A stretch of 64,000 bases of DNA, taken from contig CM020620.1 in assembly GCA_009829735.1 (NCBI GenBank), positions 20,806,020 to 20,870,019 of the forward strand. Reading direction: 5' to 3'. The stretch is from Pyropia yezoensis. Lineage: Eukaryota; Rhodophyta; Bangiophyceae; Bangiales; Bangiaceae. Below are positions 17,746 to 29,392 of the stretch, piece after piece (position 1 is the stretch's first letter; every line of letters begins with the position of its first letter). The notes below the pieces were generated by a model that was given only the letters and a program-made list of their open reading frames with translations, was not told where the DNA came from and ran no database searches. A program made the position numbers and the translations under genes.

Positions 17746-20700
17746 TTACAGGAGGCGGCGTCGCCTCATGTACGGCATGAGTAGTTGGCGGGGTATATTC
17801 GCCGCCTGTTCCCAGGTGGGTGAGTCGTAACCGACCCACATTACCTTGACTTACCAGGGTTCTGGTAGGTCTGGGTCGGTATGTCCGACGATACTTTCCA
17901 CTTGGTACGGGATTCCATCCGGTCCCACCGGGTCTTCCGACCGGTGGGTGGTAAGCGCCTCATGTAGCAACCCAGCCAGTACCGGCTGAGGATGTTCTGG
18001 CTTTGGCGCTGGTGTGACATCGTTAATACTGATGCGTTGTATCTCCGTATCGGAGTGGAGGATAACCGAGTGGTCATCTCTGTGGAGGATCTGGTACGGT
18101 CCCTTGACCGGTTGCATGAGCTTGTTCCCTCGGAAGTTCTGGTGTCTGATATAGACCCAGTCGCCTGTCAGTAGGGTAGCGTTGCGCACCCGTAGTCGAG
18201 CGTCGAAGTTCTTCTTGTATCGAAGTTGTGTTCTGTCAAGGGCACCCTTGAGCTTAGGAATCATCCACGATAGCTTGGACAACCAAGCTAGGTGGATGCG
18301 TTCGGCCGGTCGGCCCTCCGGTGTATCATACCGAGTGCACCTGCCGGGTGGCAGCGTCAGGTTACCGACCCCTAGTGGCATGACCCACTCCAGTGGGGCG
18401 ATGTTTGTGCTCCGATGTGGCCTGGCGTTGTATGCCAGGGTGAGTACGGACAGAAGCCTGTCCCAAGTGTTCGTGTGCTCGGCCACGTAGCACTGTATCA
18501 TCTTAACGATGGTGCGGTTAAACCGCTCCACTTGCCCGTTGGTTGGCGGGTGGTAGTCGGATGCCCGACGTGGTTCAATGCCGAACATGCCCATGACCTT
18601 AGTGCAGATTGCCGACGTCAGGTTTGCTCCGTTGTCGGAGAGGAGTTGCTTCATGACTCCGTATGCACTGATCCAGTGGTCAACCACTGCATTCATGATG
18701 GTATATGCCGTATCATTCGGGATGGCTGCCGCTCGTGACAGCTTAGTGAATTGGTCTGACATGACCAGGATGTACCTGTTGCCTTCTTCCGTTACCGAAA
18801 GTGGCCCGAGTATGTCGATAGCGACCTGCTCGTTGGGCCCATCAGGTGGGAACAGTTTCATGGCAGACGCCTGCCTATGTAGACTCAAGTGGTTACGTGC
18901 ACAGGGGTGGCATCCCCTTACGTGGTCGACCACGTCGACGGCCATTGCTGGCCAGTAGAAGAACCTTCGCATTGCTGCGAACATACGTGAACCCCCCGGG
19001 TGTCCGGCTGTAGGGTTCTCGTGTTCTCGTTCCATGACGGCTTGCCGTAAGGACACGGGAACCACGACTTGATGTCGTCCATCGGCGGGTGCCCGCCGGT
19101 ATATGAGTCCGTCTTCATTCTCGGAGAAGATGCCGGCCGTACCGGCCAGGAGGTTGGCGCGATGGCGTCTACAGTCGTCGTCATTGGCTTGCGCCTCGCG
19201 GAAGTCCGCGAGAGTCAGTGGGCATGCTCGGTGTGCCATGGTATGGTCAACCATACCTTGGGTGGCGTTACCCACCAGGCAGACCGGTACCACCGGGATG
19301 TCCTCGTCCACCGGGCGGGTATCCCCGCTCGGGGTGTCGAGTCGAGACAGCGCGTCTCCGAGGTGGTGGGTTGACCCAGCCTTATACACGGTGCGGTAGT
19401 CGTGCTCGGCCATCTTCAGCCTCCATCGGGCTAGCCTCCCATGGCTATCGGAATCCTTGTCACCAAGGTTGAGGAGCCATCGTACGGGTTCGTGGTCGGA
19501 CCTCACGATGAACCTAGAGCCCTCCAGGTATGGGCGGAGCGGTTGCACTGCCCATATAACCCCGAGGCACTCACGCTCGGTGGCACTATAGTTACGCTCA
19601 GCCGAGTTGAGTGTCCGGCTGAAGTACCCTACCGGACGTAGGTCCGGGATAACGTTATCGGAACCGATCAACGTCTCTCCCTGTAACAGGGTGCATCCCA
19701 CTTGTGTATCGCATGCATCGACATCGATGACGAAGGTACCCCGTCTGTGCGGTAACGCAATGACGGGTGGGGATAGTAGGGCTCGCTTCAGCGACTCGAA
19801 TGCCTCCTCTTCCCTAGGCGAAGGGGGTTGGAGTACCTTGGGAAAGGTACTGCTCGTAAGAACCGTTAACGGTTTAGCTATCCGAGCGAAGTCCTTGACG
19901 AGCCGTCGGTATACGTTGCACATTCCCAGGAAGCTCTTGAGCTGCGTCTGGGTGTTAGGGAACCGGGCATCCCGGAGTGCCCGGGTATTGGCTTCGAGTA
20001 CCCCTAGTTTACCAGGGGTTATCTGGTGGCCCAGATACTCGACCGTCTGTTGGAAGAAGGCGCACTTCTTCAGACGCAGGGTTACCCCGGCGTTCCGCAA
20101 GAGGGTGAGTACCTCGTCAACATGTTGCACATGGTCATCCATGTTACGCGAGAAGACGATGACGTCATCGAGGTACACTAGGCAGATACGCCACTTCACC
20201 CCCGACAGTATAATGTCGATAGCCCGCTGGAATGTAGCGGGGGCGTTGGACAATCCGAAGGGCATCCTTAGGAACTCTTGTACTCCACTGTGACAGACGA
20301 ACGCCGTCTTGGGGATATCCTCGTTCGCCACTGGGATCTGCCAGTACCCGGCATTGCAGTCGATGGTGGTAAACACCGTAGCTTCCCCCAGGGAGTCGAT
20401 GCATTCATCCATCCTTGGTAAAGGGTATGAGTCTTTCTTGGTAACCAAGTTGAGGCGTCGATAATCGATGCAAAACCGAGGGGTTTGATCCTTCTTCGGT
20501 ACGATAACGACTGGGGCACGCCACTCCGACATCGAAGGTCGTATCACCTTCGCTTCGCTCATCCTCTTCACTTCTCCATCAATGATCTCTCGTTGCATAG
20601 GTCCCGCTCGGTGCGGTTGTGAACGGGCGGGGCGTGCGCCTGGTACCAGGTCTATACGATGTTGGGTTGCCCCAATGGTACCCAAGGCCCCGCCTGTCCA

Positions 20701-22017
20701 CATGACGTCATGCTTTCTTAGCATCCGTCGTACCCCTTCGGCTACCGAAGGGGGAAGGTGGTCGAGGTCAGCCTCGGCGAGGGCCTTCAGTGCTTCTTGG
20801 TCCTTTGCCGGCAGGTCCGCCGAAGGCGCCGATGGGTTAGGCTTCTCGTCATCGGGTTGCTGTCGCTCGGTGGTCTCGGCGACCGCCAGCACCTCAAGTG
20901 GTTCCACTTGACCTTCCTTGTCAGGGGTAAGGATGTCTCCTTCGTAGAGCTCGGCAATCCCGAGGATAGTTCCCTTCGGGAGGGTGACTGCCTAACGGCG
21001 ATAGTTCGCCATCACTAGGAGGGACGACCCTCCTGCTGGGAGGTCTATGAGACCGTTGGCCATGGTCAACCCATGGCGCTTGTACGTCCGCAGGTTGGAC
21101 CGGACTCTGCAGATGCCTGCGAGGTCGCAGTTAACCGGGAGGACTGTCTCTGACAACGGCTCAAAGCGAGTTCGCTTGGCCAACCGAAGTGTCTTCGGCT
21201 CGACGCTTGCGTACACCTCAGCCACGTTCACGTGGCTCCCTTGTAGCGTCAGGTCCCTGACGATAGCCGTATGTCCTCGCTTCGTCCCGTCGGCTTCTTG
21301 AAGCTCGACGGTCCTCCGGCCTGGCCGGATTGCATCCACGTGAACGTTGATGAAGGTGCACCCCAGTATGCAGGGCACCGATAGGGTCTCACACACCAGG
21401 AAGTCGACTTCCGTGGTGAGTTCCCCGATGGTAACCCGCAGCGACATCGCTGCGGTCGTACGAATGAGGCGACCATTCGCGTCCTTGATGGTGGGTCCCC
21501 GAGTCACTCTGACTCGCGGAAGCCACTTGTCCGGGAGGGTATCCTTCCGGATAAGGTTGGGTCCAGCCCCTGTATCCAGTACCGGGTAGTACGATCGTGT
21601 CGACTGGGGGTCAACCCCCAGTGTGGCTGATACCTTGAAGTTCTCCAAGGTAAACAGCACATGTCCTACACCGATATCCTGTGTTCCTCGGGCGTCCTGG
21701 ACAGAGCCCTTGGCTGGTTCAACGTGACGGGGCATCCCGTCCTCGCCTCCCGTTATCGGGGGATTCTCATCATTCCCCTGACTCCGTGTCGTCGGGGCCG
21801 GAAGGTGTACCCGGGGATTGATGCGGCGTCGGCTCAAACGCGCTCGCCGTGGGGCTTTCCCCGCGGTACTCCGGGGTGGCTTGCTTGGGTTACCCCAGCG
21901 CCCCCCGGTCATCCTTCCTCTTACTCTTTTCCATCCCTTGGTAAAGTGCTGTCCGCCGGGACATCCGGCTGAGGAGGTGCCTCCTCGACGGCCAGTACTC
22001 CACCTGGAGCTGGCTGC
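17746..22017 (-). pseudogene. pol: Pol of element E: protease, RT, RNase H, integrase, chromodomain; two in-frame stops
   Basis: One continuous frame, interrupted only by TAG at 20992-20994 (between protease and RT) and TAA at 17851-17853 (within the chromodomain). The protease has DTGAG, in the segment starting with the ATG at 21912. The RT, counted from the ATG at 20907, has intact YLDD at residues 245-248. RNase H, integrase zinc finger (H-x6-H...C-x2-C), DDE residues (AIDILGP, SDNGA, NGQVERF) and a GPYQ motif follow. The C-terminus begins as a chromodomain (YQVESIVGH); beyond the TAA the same frame keeps a chromodomain-like core (VMWVGYDSPTWE) and ends at 17746. The frame is also open upstream to the gag stop at 22018-22020, so gag and pol share one frame. 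Confidence 0.88.
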
Positions 22018-22054
22018 CTACCCGGTGCGGGTCCGGGTGCTCTGGCGGGATACC
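22018..22054 (-). CDS. gag: Gag of element E, last codons (after element D)
   Basis: The gag frame from the right-hand fragment, joined across element D with one ATACC copy kept, continues here for about ten codons to TAG at 22018-22020. The codon after the TAG is in the pol frame. Confidence 0.8.
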
Positions 22055-22625
22055 TGTGGTATAAAACTCGATCCTCTCAGACACGTGTCAATATCCCTCG
22101 GGGGAAAGGGACAGGTAACACAGAAAGGGGAACTACGAGAATGGTATGCCTGTTGCCTCACGGGCCTGCTCGCAGAGCAAACAGATACGCACGGTAGTGC
22201 ACACGGGGAAGAGGAAAGCAAACGCGCAGTTGTCTTTTTCCTGAGGGCGCGGGCCAAGGGCGCCTCGCTGTCCCTCTTAACGTGCATCTGGGGGAGCCTC
22301 GGCACGTTGGCCAGGTAGCCCCCCCATAACCCCGAGTGGCCCCGACCCGAGTCTAACCTCGTCAGGTCGGGGGCCACTATCACTACTAATTCTATTCCCA
22401 CTCACTAATCTCACACTCAAATTCTCTCAAATCAAGTCCCTCACAAGTATGCAAAAACCCATCAGCAATCCCTCTCTCACGTGTGGATAGCGTAGTCTAC
22501 CGCATCCCAGTGCCGGGCACGGGCCACGGCCGCCAACCATCACCACACGGCGGGCGTGTTCTGGCACCTGGTGCCCTCTGGTTGTGGTCCCGGGTCGGCG
22601 CCAAGTCGGGGCCAGGGATGCTACA
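22055..22625 (-). repeat. 3' LTR of element D
   Basis: 571 bp. Plus strand begins TGTGGTATAAAACTC and ends CAGGGATGCTACA. The following plus-strand TAGCTCCCTCCCTAG is the complement of a polypurine tract (AGGGAGGGA). Confidence 0.93.
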
Positions 22626-22809
22626 TAGCTCCCTCCCTAGTCCGGCACGTCCTCGGGCCGAACCAGGTGCCACCGTGCACAGCCTCGAGCACGTCCACAC
22701 CGGTGCCGAGGTCGAGCGTCTTCCCCCTGGTCACGATCACCTGCTCCGGTTCTCTGCCCCCCTTCTCTCCTTCACCTTGGCCCTCTCGTTCCCCCGGAGT
22801 CTGGACGTC

Positions 22810-22877
22810 ATGTCCAGTTCCGAGATCCAAGCTGGGCCCGTGGTTCCGGCGGCGAGTGTTGCGGAGGAGAACTCCGG
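22810..22877 (+). pseudogene. Antisense accessory gene of element D, 5' fragment
   Basis: The ATG at 22810 starts a Ser/Ala/Val-rich N-terminus, cut by element B after 22 codons and two bases. The frame resumes at 36395. The 22626-22809 stretch upstream, next to the 3' LTR, holds the polypurine tract and would hold this gene's promoter. Confidence 0.7.
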
Positions 22878-23346
22878 TGTGGCAGTATTGACCCCCAGGT
22901 AGGGGGGCAACACGTGCCATGCAAGGGGCGGCAGGCCACTAGCCTGATCCGTTCCTCCCCCTGCATTTGGGTCCATATTCCCTAAGTTTGGGATAGTTAG
23001 CTTAGTAGTAAATCCAACTTGGATTTGAGGGTTTTCTGCATTTATCGTCTTGAATTTTCGTGTGGCCCGGTGGGCAGGTGCTGGGGTGGGAGATTCTGAG
23101 TGGCGAGATTCTGAGGGGACCCTGGGGGGATAAGGGGAGGGACAGCGGGGCTTGGCCCTGCGTCCCCGTCCCGACCAAGAAACTGTTGGACCACACACCA
23201 TCCTCTTGTTTGTCCGTGGGGGGTTTGCCCCACAACAGGGACAGAGTGTGTGCGACTTGCACTTCTTCCGGTTCCCCCGACACGGGAGGCAGCCCTAACA
23301 CACCGCCCCAACTTGGGTGCCGTGTGTGCTAGTGGTTTTTGCCACA
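22878..23346 (+). repeat. 5' LTR of element B
   Basis: 469 bp, TGTGGCAGTATTGACC to GTTTTTGCCACA. Differs from the right-hand LTR by about four changes by eye. Confidence 0.94.
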
Positions 23347-23348
23347 TT

Positions 23349-23365
23349 TGGTGGAGCAGCAGGGG
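23349..23365 (+). other. Primer-binding site of element B
   Basis: TGGTGGAGCAGCAGGGG two bases after the 5' LTR; identical to the sites of A, D and E. Confidence 0.88.
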
Positions 23366-23465
23366 ACAGAGGTACACTTTACCTCCGGGTGCACCCGGGT
23401 GTAGGGGGCCCTCTGTCTCAGAGGAACGGTGGACTTGGACCGTGTCATACGGATCGTTAGCCAAC

Positions 23466-25412
23466 ATGGCTAGTTCGGACCCCCCGTCGTCCGGGGAGTA
23501 CACGGGTGACACACGTACTTCAGTGCCTTTGAATACTGGTGAGACACAGGTGGGTTTACCTGGGGTCGCAGAGGGACTGGAGGTCCCTGAAGCCAGCAGG
23601 ACTGGAAGTAAGGGCGGGCAACAGGCCACCCCGACTCAGTCGGGAGTTCACTCGGGTGACACTTCTGATGTGGGTGGGCCGAAGTCTGGCCACCGTGTGG
23701 TACACTCAACGGGAACGTCCCAAGGGGTGAGGACTGTCCCCGCGGGTTCCACTCGGGTTGGAGCCAACTTTGGCTTGGAGCCGTCGCCAACTAGGCTTGC
23801 GGAGGACGGCGGACCTCCGTTGGTCGGCGATGGGATCGCGCCCATGCCCCCGGTTAAGACCCCTGAGGAACGTGGTTACCCCTCAGGTGGACTCCCGGAG
23901 GCGGACCGAGACTCAACTGGAGTCGACAATCCACTCCTCGCGGAAACTGTCCGTCGGGAGGCGACCAATGTGTTGCGGCAGACTTTGCCGGACCTGGTGG
24001 TCACGATGACGAATACTATTCTGAATCAGATTGTGGCGAGTTTGCCAGATGGCCTTAATGTCCAAACCGGATTGGGGCTTTCGAGCCCGCAGGCGCAGGG
24101 GGAATCCCCCCTTACGCCTATCTCTGGTCGCCCCGAACTGGGGGCGACACCTGTGACTCCCAACGAGGGAGCCACACCATACTCGGTGGGGCGTACGCCC
24201 TTCACGGGGGAGTTCCCCCCGGAAACGCCGGCGGCTACACCAAGCGCGCCGCGCCGGACTACAGGCACTGAGAGTGAACTTACCCCAGTGCCACAGCGGC
24301 TGTTCCCTCAACGTGAGGTGCCGCCCAAGATCCAGGTAGCCAACCCGGTCTACCAGAGGATCTTTGACTGTGAGACCTGCGCCCTCCACAACAAGTCGGT
24401 GGCGTATGGTCCTGACCAGGCCCGAGCCATGGGCCGTGCCAAGAAGAATGCACTTCACTCTTTTGGGCACAAAGCGGAGTGGGACGGAACTCCCCCCCTC
24501 CGTGTCTTTGAGTTCCTACGTCGTTTCACAAAAGCCTGTGACGACAATGCCATAAGTGAAGGCATGGCTTTTTACATGCTACAGGAGTTTACGAAGGGCG
24601 ACCTACGGACAGAACTTATGTCCGTCATGCCCAGCTCCTCAAGTGGAGGCGCTGGGGAGGTGACGTCCTATTTGGAGCTCGTCAACTGGTTGTTGAGAGC
24701 CATGGTTGATGAGGCAGCGTTGGCTTCTCAAGTCGAGGAGTTTACGCAAGCCCATCAGGAAGAGGCGGAGGACGAGTTGTCCTTTGCGGAGCAAGTCCGT
24801 AAGCTCAACAATCTTTGTGGGTTTCTTCATCCACAAGCCGTGGTGAAGAGTCGGTTTGTGGAGGGACTCCATTGGTCAGTCCGGATGGAGACCCGGGAGC
24901 ATAACACTGCCCGGGCGACCCTGGCCGAGTTGGCCAGGTTCGCCTATCGCAGAGGCGAGGCCTACCGCAAGTTGCGGGAGGAACAACGCCAGGAGCCTCA
25001 GGCCGAGTTGGCCAAGGAACGGGAGGAGGCGCGCCAGGCCAGAGAGATGAGAGAGGCACGCCGAATCCGCAAGGAGAGGGTGGTAGCTGCCGTGGGAACT
25101 TCCCAGGGTACCTCTTCGTCTTCCCCAGTTGGGAAGACCCCTCCGGGAACTGACAATCGGTGTTGGAACTGCAACTCCGATGGACACTGGGCATATGATT
25201 GCCGCAAGTTGAGTAAACGCATCCAACAACTTGTTAGGAATGCGAGTCAAAAGTCGGCTACGAACGAAGTACGTTCACGCCGCGAGGGTGGGTCTCGACC
25301 GGTCGTCGCGGTCGCCACACCCTCGGCGGAGGAGGCGGACACGTCGTCCTCGGACTCGTCGTCTTCCTCCCCGCCCTCAGATTCGGACGCCAAGTCGGCG
25401 GGAAACGAATGA
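23466..25412 (+). CDS. gag: Gag polyprotein of element B
   Basis: 648 residues, uninterrupted, nearly identical to gag of element A. It has a Pro/Gly/Thr-rich N-terminal half, capsid-like helical core, Arg/Glu-rich coiled coil, CCHC zinc knuckle at C566-C579 and acidic Ser tail. It begins 120 bases after the LTR. The TGA overlaps the pol ATG (ATGA at 25409-25412); pol is in the -1 frame, so Pol would come from -1 frameshifting or from reinitiation. Confidence 0.93.
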   Translation: MASSDPPSSGEYTGDTRTSVPLNTGETQVGLPGVAEGLEVPEASRTGSKGGQQATPTQSGVHSGDTSDVGGPKSGHRVVHSTGTSQGVRTVPAGSTRVGANFGLEPSPTRLAEDGGPPLVGDGIAPMPPVKTPEERGYPSGGLPEADRDSTGVDNPLLAETVRREATNVLRQTLPDLVVTMTNTILNQIVASLPDGLNVQTGLGLSSPQAQGESPLTPISGRPELGATPVTPNEGATPYSVGRTPFTGEFPPETPAATPSAPRRTTGTESELTPVPQRLFPQREVPPKIQVANPVYQRIFDCETCALHNKSVAYGPDQARAMGRAKKNALHSFGHKAEWDGTPPLRVFEFLRRFTKACDDNAISEGMAFYMLQEFTKGDLRTELMSVMPSSSSGGAGEVTSYLELVNWLLRAMVDEAALASQVEEFTQAHQEEAEDELSFAEQVRKLNNLCGFLHPQAVVKSRFVEGLHWSVRMETREHNTARATLAELARFAYRRGEAYRKLREEQRQEPQAELAKEREEARQAREMREARRIRKERVVAAVGTSQGTSSSSPVGKTPPGTDNRCWNCNSDGHWAYDCRKLSKRIQQLVRNASQKSATNEVRSRREGGSRPVVAVATPSAEEADTSSSDSSSSSPPSDSDAKSAGNE

Positions 25413-28400
25413 CCGTTGGAGCTGGTCGTCCGAAGCTCACAACGGCAGCCTCGGCCAAGTGGGCCAAGAGGACGATTCAACCGTGCCGGATACTGCGGCG
25501 ACCTAAGGGAGTCCGCCCACCTCGGGTAGGACTCCCCAAGAACGTAAACCCACGTCGGGTCATCGCGGTGCTGACGGGTGAGAACTTCCAGGTGGCGGGA
25601 CGGGTGCAACTTGCCCCCGGCAGTGCCACCTGTGCCCGTATCGTACTTGATACTGGGTCAGGAGCCTCCTTGATACGCAAATCGCTATTATTAAAGGAGG
25701 TGAAGCTCCAACGCTGGAGGTCCAAAGCTGACCATATGATTGACATCAATGGTGGGGTACTTCCCATCGTTGGTGCCGTGACCCTACCAACTAGGTTGGG
25801 GACCCATGAGGTCGACGCGACCTATGGCGTAGTTGAGAGTATATCGGTACCCCTGCTTCTGGGTACCCCTTATGTTGTTACACAAGTGCCTTTGATTTGT
25901 GGCCCTGAGTACTGGGTCAAGTTGATGAATGGGGAGACTATCCCCATCCTTGGTAAGGGAAAGTCTGTGGCTCCTGTGACAGTCGCACAGTCGAAGCCTG
26001 TTTGCTCTGTGAGGGAAGGGTTTACTGCTACCCTGCGTCTAGCCCGTAAAGTCACGTTGCCCCCCAACTCGGTGGCGCACGTTGATGTTGTAACTGATTT
26101 TACGGGGAACGGGTTGGCGCACCCTCACCCCCGTCTTGCTCGCAAGCACCAAGTGCATGTTGCCCTTGGCACGATGGACTCCAAAGCCGGAGTCCCGTGG
26201 AGGATCCAGGTGATGAACCTGAGCCCGACGCCCAAGTACTTTAAGTCGGGAGCCAAGTTCGGCTATATCGACCAACACGAGGGACCGGTGGTAGCGGTCA
26301 CCCTCAACGCGGGCGCAAGTAGCGACCCGAAGTCCGGAAAGGAGAAGCATCAAGCCAAGTCGGCCGCCTCTCCTCGACCCCATGTGAACATGGAGGGTGT
26401 CCCCCCCAGGTTGAGGGTTCAAGTTGAACGCCTCTTGGACCAATATCACAAGTTGTGGGATGGTCAATTGGGACTCATGAGAGCCACCCAACACCGGATC
26501 GAGTTGAAGCCCGGTGCACCCCCTATACGCCAACAACCGTATAGGGGAGGACCTCGTTCAAGGGCCCTCGTTAAGGAGCAAGTTGCTCGCATGGAGGCCC
26601 TCGATGTGATCGAGGCCAGTAACGCCGAGTGGGCGAGTCCGGTGGTTATCGTCCCCAAAGTTGGTGGGACCCCCCGGTTTTGTATCGACTACCGTAAGCT
26701 CAACGAGAGCACGGTGAAGGACAGTTATCCCCTACCTAGGATGGACGACTGTCTGGACTCTCTGGGGGAGGCAAACGTGTTCTCTACCCTGGACTGTAAC
26801 GCGGGGTACTGGCAAATTCCCATTGCCCCGGAGGACAGGCATAAAACTACCTTTACCTGTCACTGTGGTACCTACCAGTGCAAGCGTCTACCGTTTGGTC
26901 TGTGTAACGCGCCGGCAACTTTCCAGCGCGCTATGGACATGATTCTGGCCGGAGTACGGTGGCAGATCTGTCTTGTGAACCTAGACGATATCATTGTGTT
27001 CTCCCGAAGTCCGGAGGAACACATTGGCCATCTTGGCCAGGTGTTCAAGCTACTTGCTGATGCCGGCGTGTCACTGAAGGCGAGTAAGGGCCACCTCTTT
27101 ACTCAAGAGGTGGAGTACTTGGGACATGTTGTCCATCCGGGGCGTCTCAGTGTTAACGAGAAAAACTTGAGGGCCATCCGTAAGGCTCAGTACCCCCGGA
27201 CCCAGACCCAGATGAGGAGCTTCCTCGGGATGTGTAACGTGTACCGACGTTTCACCAAAGGCTTCGCCAAGGTGGCGAAGCCGTTGAATGAGCTAGTGAG
27301 CTCAACGCTACCGAAGAACCTGCCTCCCCCAAGTCGGGTGGAGCAGGAATCCTTTAAGACTCTTCGGGACCTTCTGCTGAAGCCCCCCATCTTGGCTATT
27401 CCCAGGGTGGGAGGCCACTACATCCTGGATGTGGACGCTAGCTACGACCAACTTGGTTGTGTTTTGCTTCAGCAGCAGCCGGACAAGGAGTACTTGCCGG
27501 TGGGAGACTTTAGTAAGGGGCTGAACTCGGCCGAGAAGAACTACGGAGTCACCGAGTTGGAAGGACTCGCAGTGGTGTGGGCGGTGACGTCACTTCGTCA
27601 CTACCTGGAGGGTTAGAAGTTCCTCATCCGCTGTGACCACCGCGCGTTGCAGTTCATCTTTAAGACGGACTGTACGAACACTCGTCTCAACCGGTGGAGG
27701 GTGCGACTGGCACCCTTCAACTTTGACATTGAATACCGACCTGGCAGGCAACATGCCCTTGCCGACGGCCGCTCTCGGGTACCTACCGAGGGGCTGGACA
27801 CTAACCCAGTCGATGAGGACATCCCCATCGTGGGGGTAGTCACGCGCTCGGGTCAGGCGTTGAACGCCGAGGCGCCAGGGAACAAGAAGTACTTGCCCCT
27901 GTCCCTGGACGAGGTGGTGAAGGCCCAGGCCGAGGATCCCTTCTGCAAGTCGCAGAGGGATATACTGGATACAGTGGTAGAGACGCGTTTCTTTCTGGGA
28001 GACGATGGTCTCCTCATGAGGAGGGGGGTATTCCAGGGGGCCGAACAACTTGTCGTCCCCGCATCCCTCAAGGACAGTATCCTTGAGAGGGAGCACAACG
28101 CTCCCACGGGTGGACACCTGGGGTCTATTAAACTGTACCAGACCCTGAGGACCAGGTACTACTGGCCGTCCATGGTGGTGGACATCTACAGTTGGGTGGC
28201 TGCCTGCACAAGTTGTGCACAGAATCGTCTGATGGAACGGCGGCCTACTACGGCTATGCTATTGTTCCCGGCCAAGGAGCCCTTCGCCGCGTTGGCGATG
28301 GACATCCTTGGGCCACTGCCCGTGACCGAGGAGGGCAACCAGTACCTCCTGGTCATCTGTGACCGCTTCACGAAACTTACGCGAGCGATCCCACTGGCAG

Positions 28401-29392
28401 AGATCACGGCCATATCGGTCGTGTCAGCCTTCCTAGATCACTGGGTTGCCGCGTATGGCATTCCAGATAGTACACTATCGGACAATGGACCGCAATTTGC
28501 GTCTGTACTGTTTCAGGGAGTGCTGGATATGTTGGGGGTCAAGGCAAACTATGCCACCCCCTACCACCCACAAACTAATGGGCAGGTGGAGCGCTTCAAC
28601 AAAACTATTGTTCGGCAGCTGCGCCACTATGTGAGTGAGCACGTGAAGACGTGGGACCAATACATTTCTATCCTTACTACTGCCTACAATTCGCAGGTTC
28701 ACTCATCTACAGGGGAAGTACCCCTCGCTTTTGTGACCCCCCGTCGCGTGCGGTCTATTGCCGTGCGGCGGTCGCTCCCAACTAGGGAGGATGGTGGCAG
28801 TACGCCTACTCCTACTGAGAGTAAGGCGGAGTTCGCCGCTAGGCTTGAAAAACTCATCCCTAAAGTCAGGGCTGAGATGGACAAAGCACAAAAGCGCTAC
28901 AAGCGTACCTTTGACAAAAAGGTGCGCAATGCTAAACATGTCCCCGAGCAGGGTGACTGGGTGCTGGTACACTCGCACACCCCAACTGGGGGTAAGCTGG
29001 TATTCCAGACGAAGGGACCGTACCAGGTCCTTCGTACTGATGGGCGGCGCATCACCATCGAAAGTGACGATGGGGTCCGCACAGTGAACGGACAGGACGT
29101 GGTCAAAGTTGCACCACCACCTGCAGGCGACCCAGCTTGGACGCGTGCTTTGGAGGCGTGGCGCCTCCCCTCACTGCCTGCGGCCAAACAGGGCCCGCAG
29201 GAGTACGTGTTCGATAAGTTCATCGACCACGGATGGGATGAAGACACTGACCGCCTCATGTTGAGGGTGCGTTGGTTTGGCTACAAAGCCAAGGATGATA
29301 CGTGGGAGTATGTGGAGGACCTTCCCGCTGAGAAGGTCCGGGCGTACTGTTCCCGGAATGAGATAGACCCTAACAGCCCTCCCTCAACGTGA
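25409..29392 (+). pseudogene. pol: Pol of element B: protease, RT, RNase H, integrase, chromodomain; one nonsense codon
   Basis: About 1,327 codons in one frame, broken only by TAG at 27614-27616 in RNase H (element A has GAG there). Protease DTGSG at D81. The RT box reads NLDD at residues 524-527 instead of YLDD (a Tyr to Asn change next to the catalytic Asp pair; element A keeps Tyr). The integrase zinc finger has His at about 896 and 903 and then C-x2-C; the catalytic triad is D965, D1025, E1061 with 35 residues between the last two. A GPYQ motif and a C-terminal chromodomain (VRWFGYKAKDDTWEY) follow. The chromodomain may steer insertion to heterochromatin. This copy cannot make its own active enzymes without correction, so it may have been mobilised in trans or mutated after insertion. 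Confidence 0.92.

Noticed and set aside
23250..23465. Upstream extension of gag into the LTR and primer-binding site (also in element A)
   Set aside because: Open in both copies but crosses the LTR edge; the genomic RNA would begin inside the LTR and the internal ATG has the better context.
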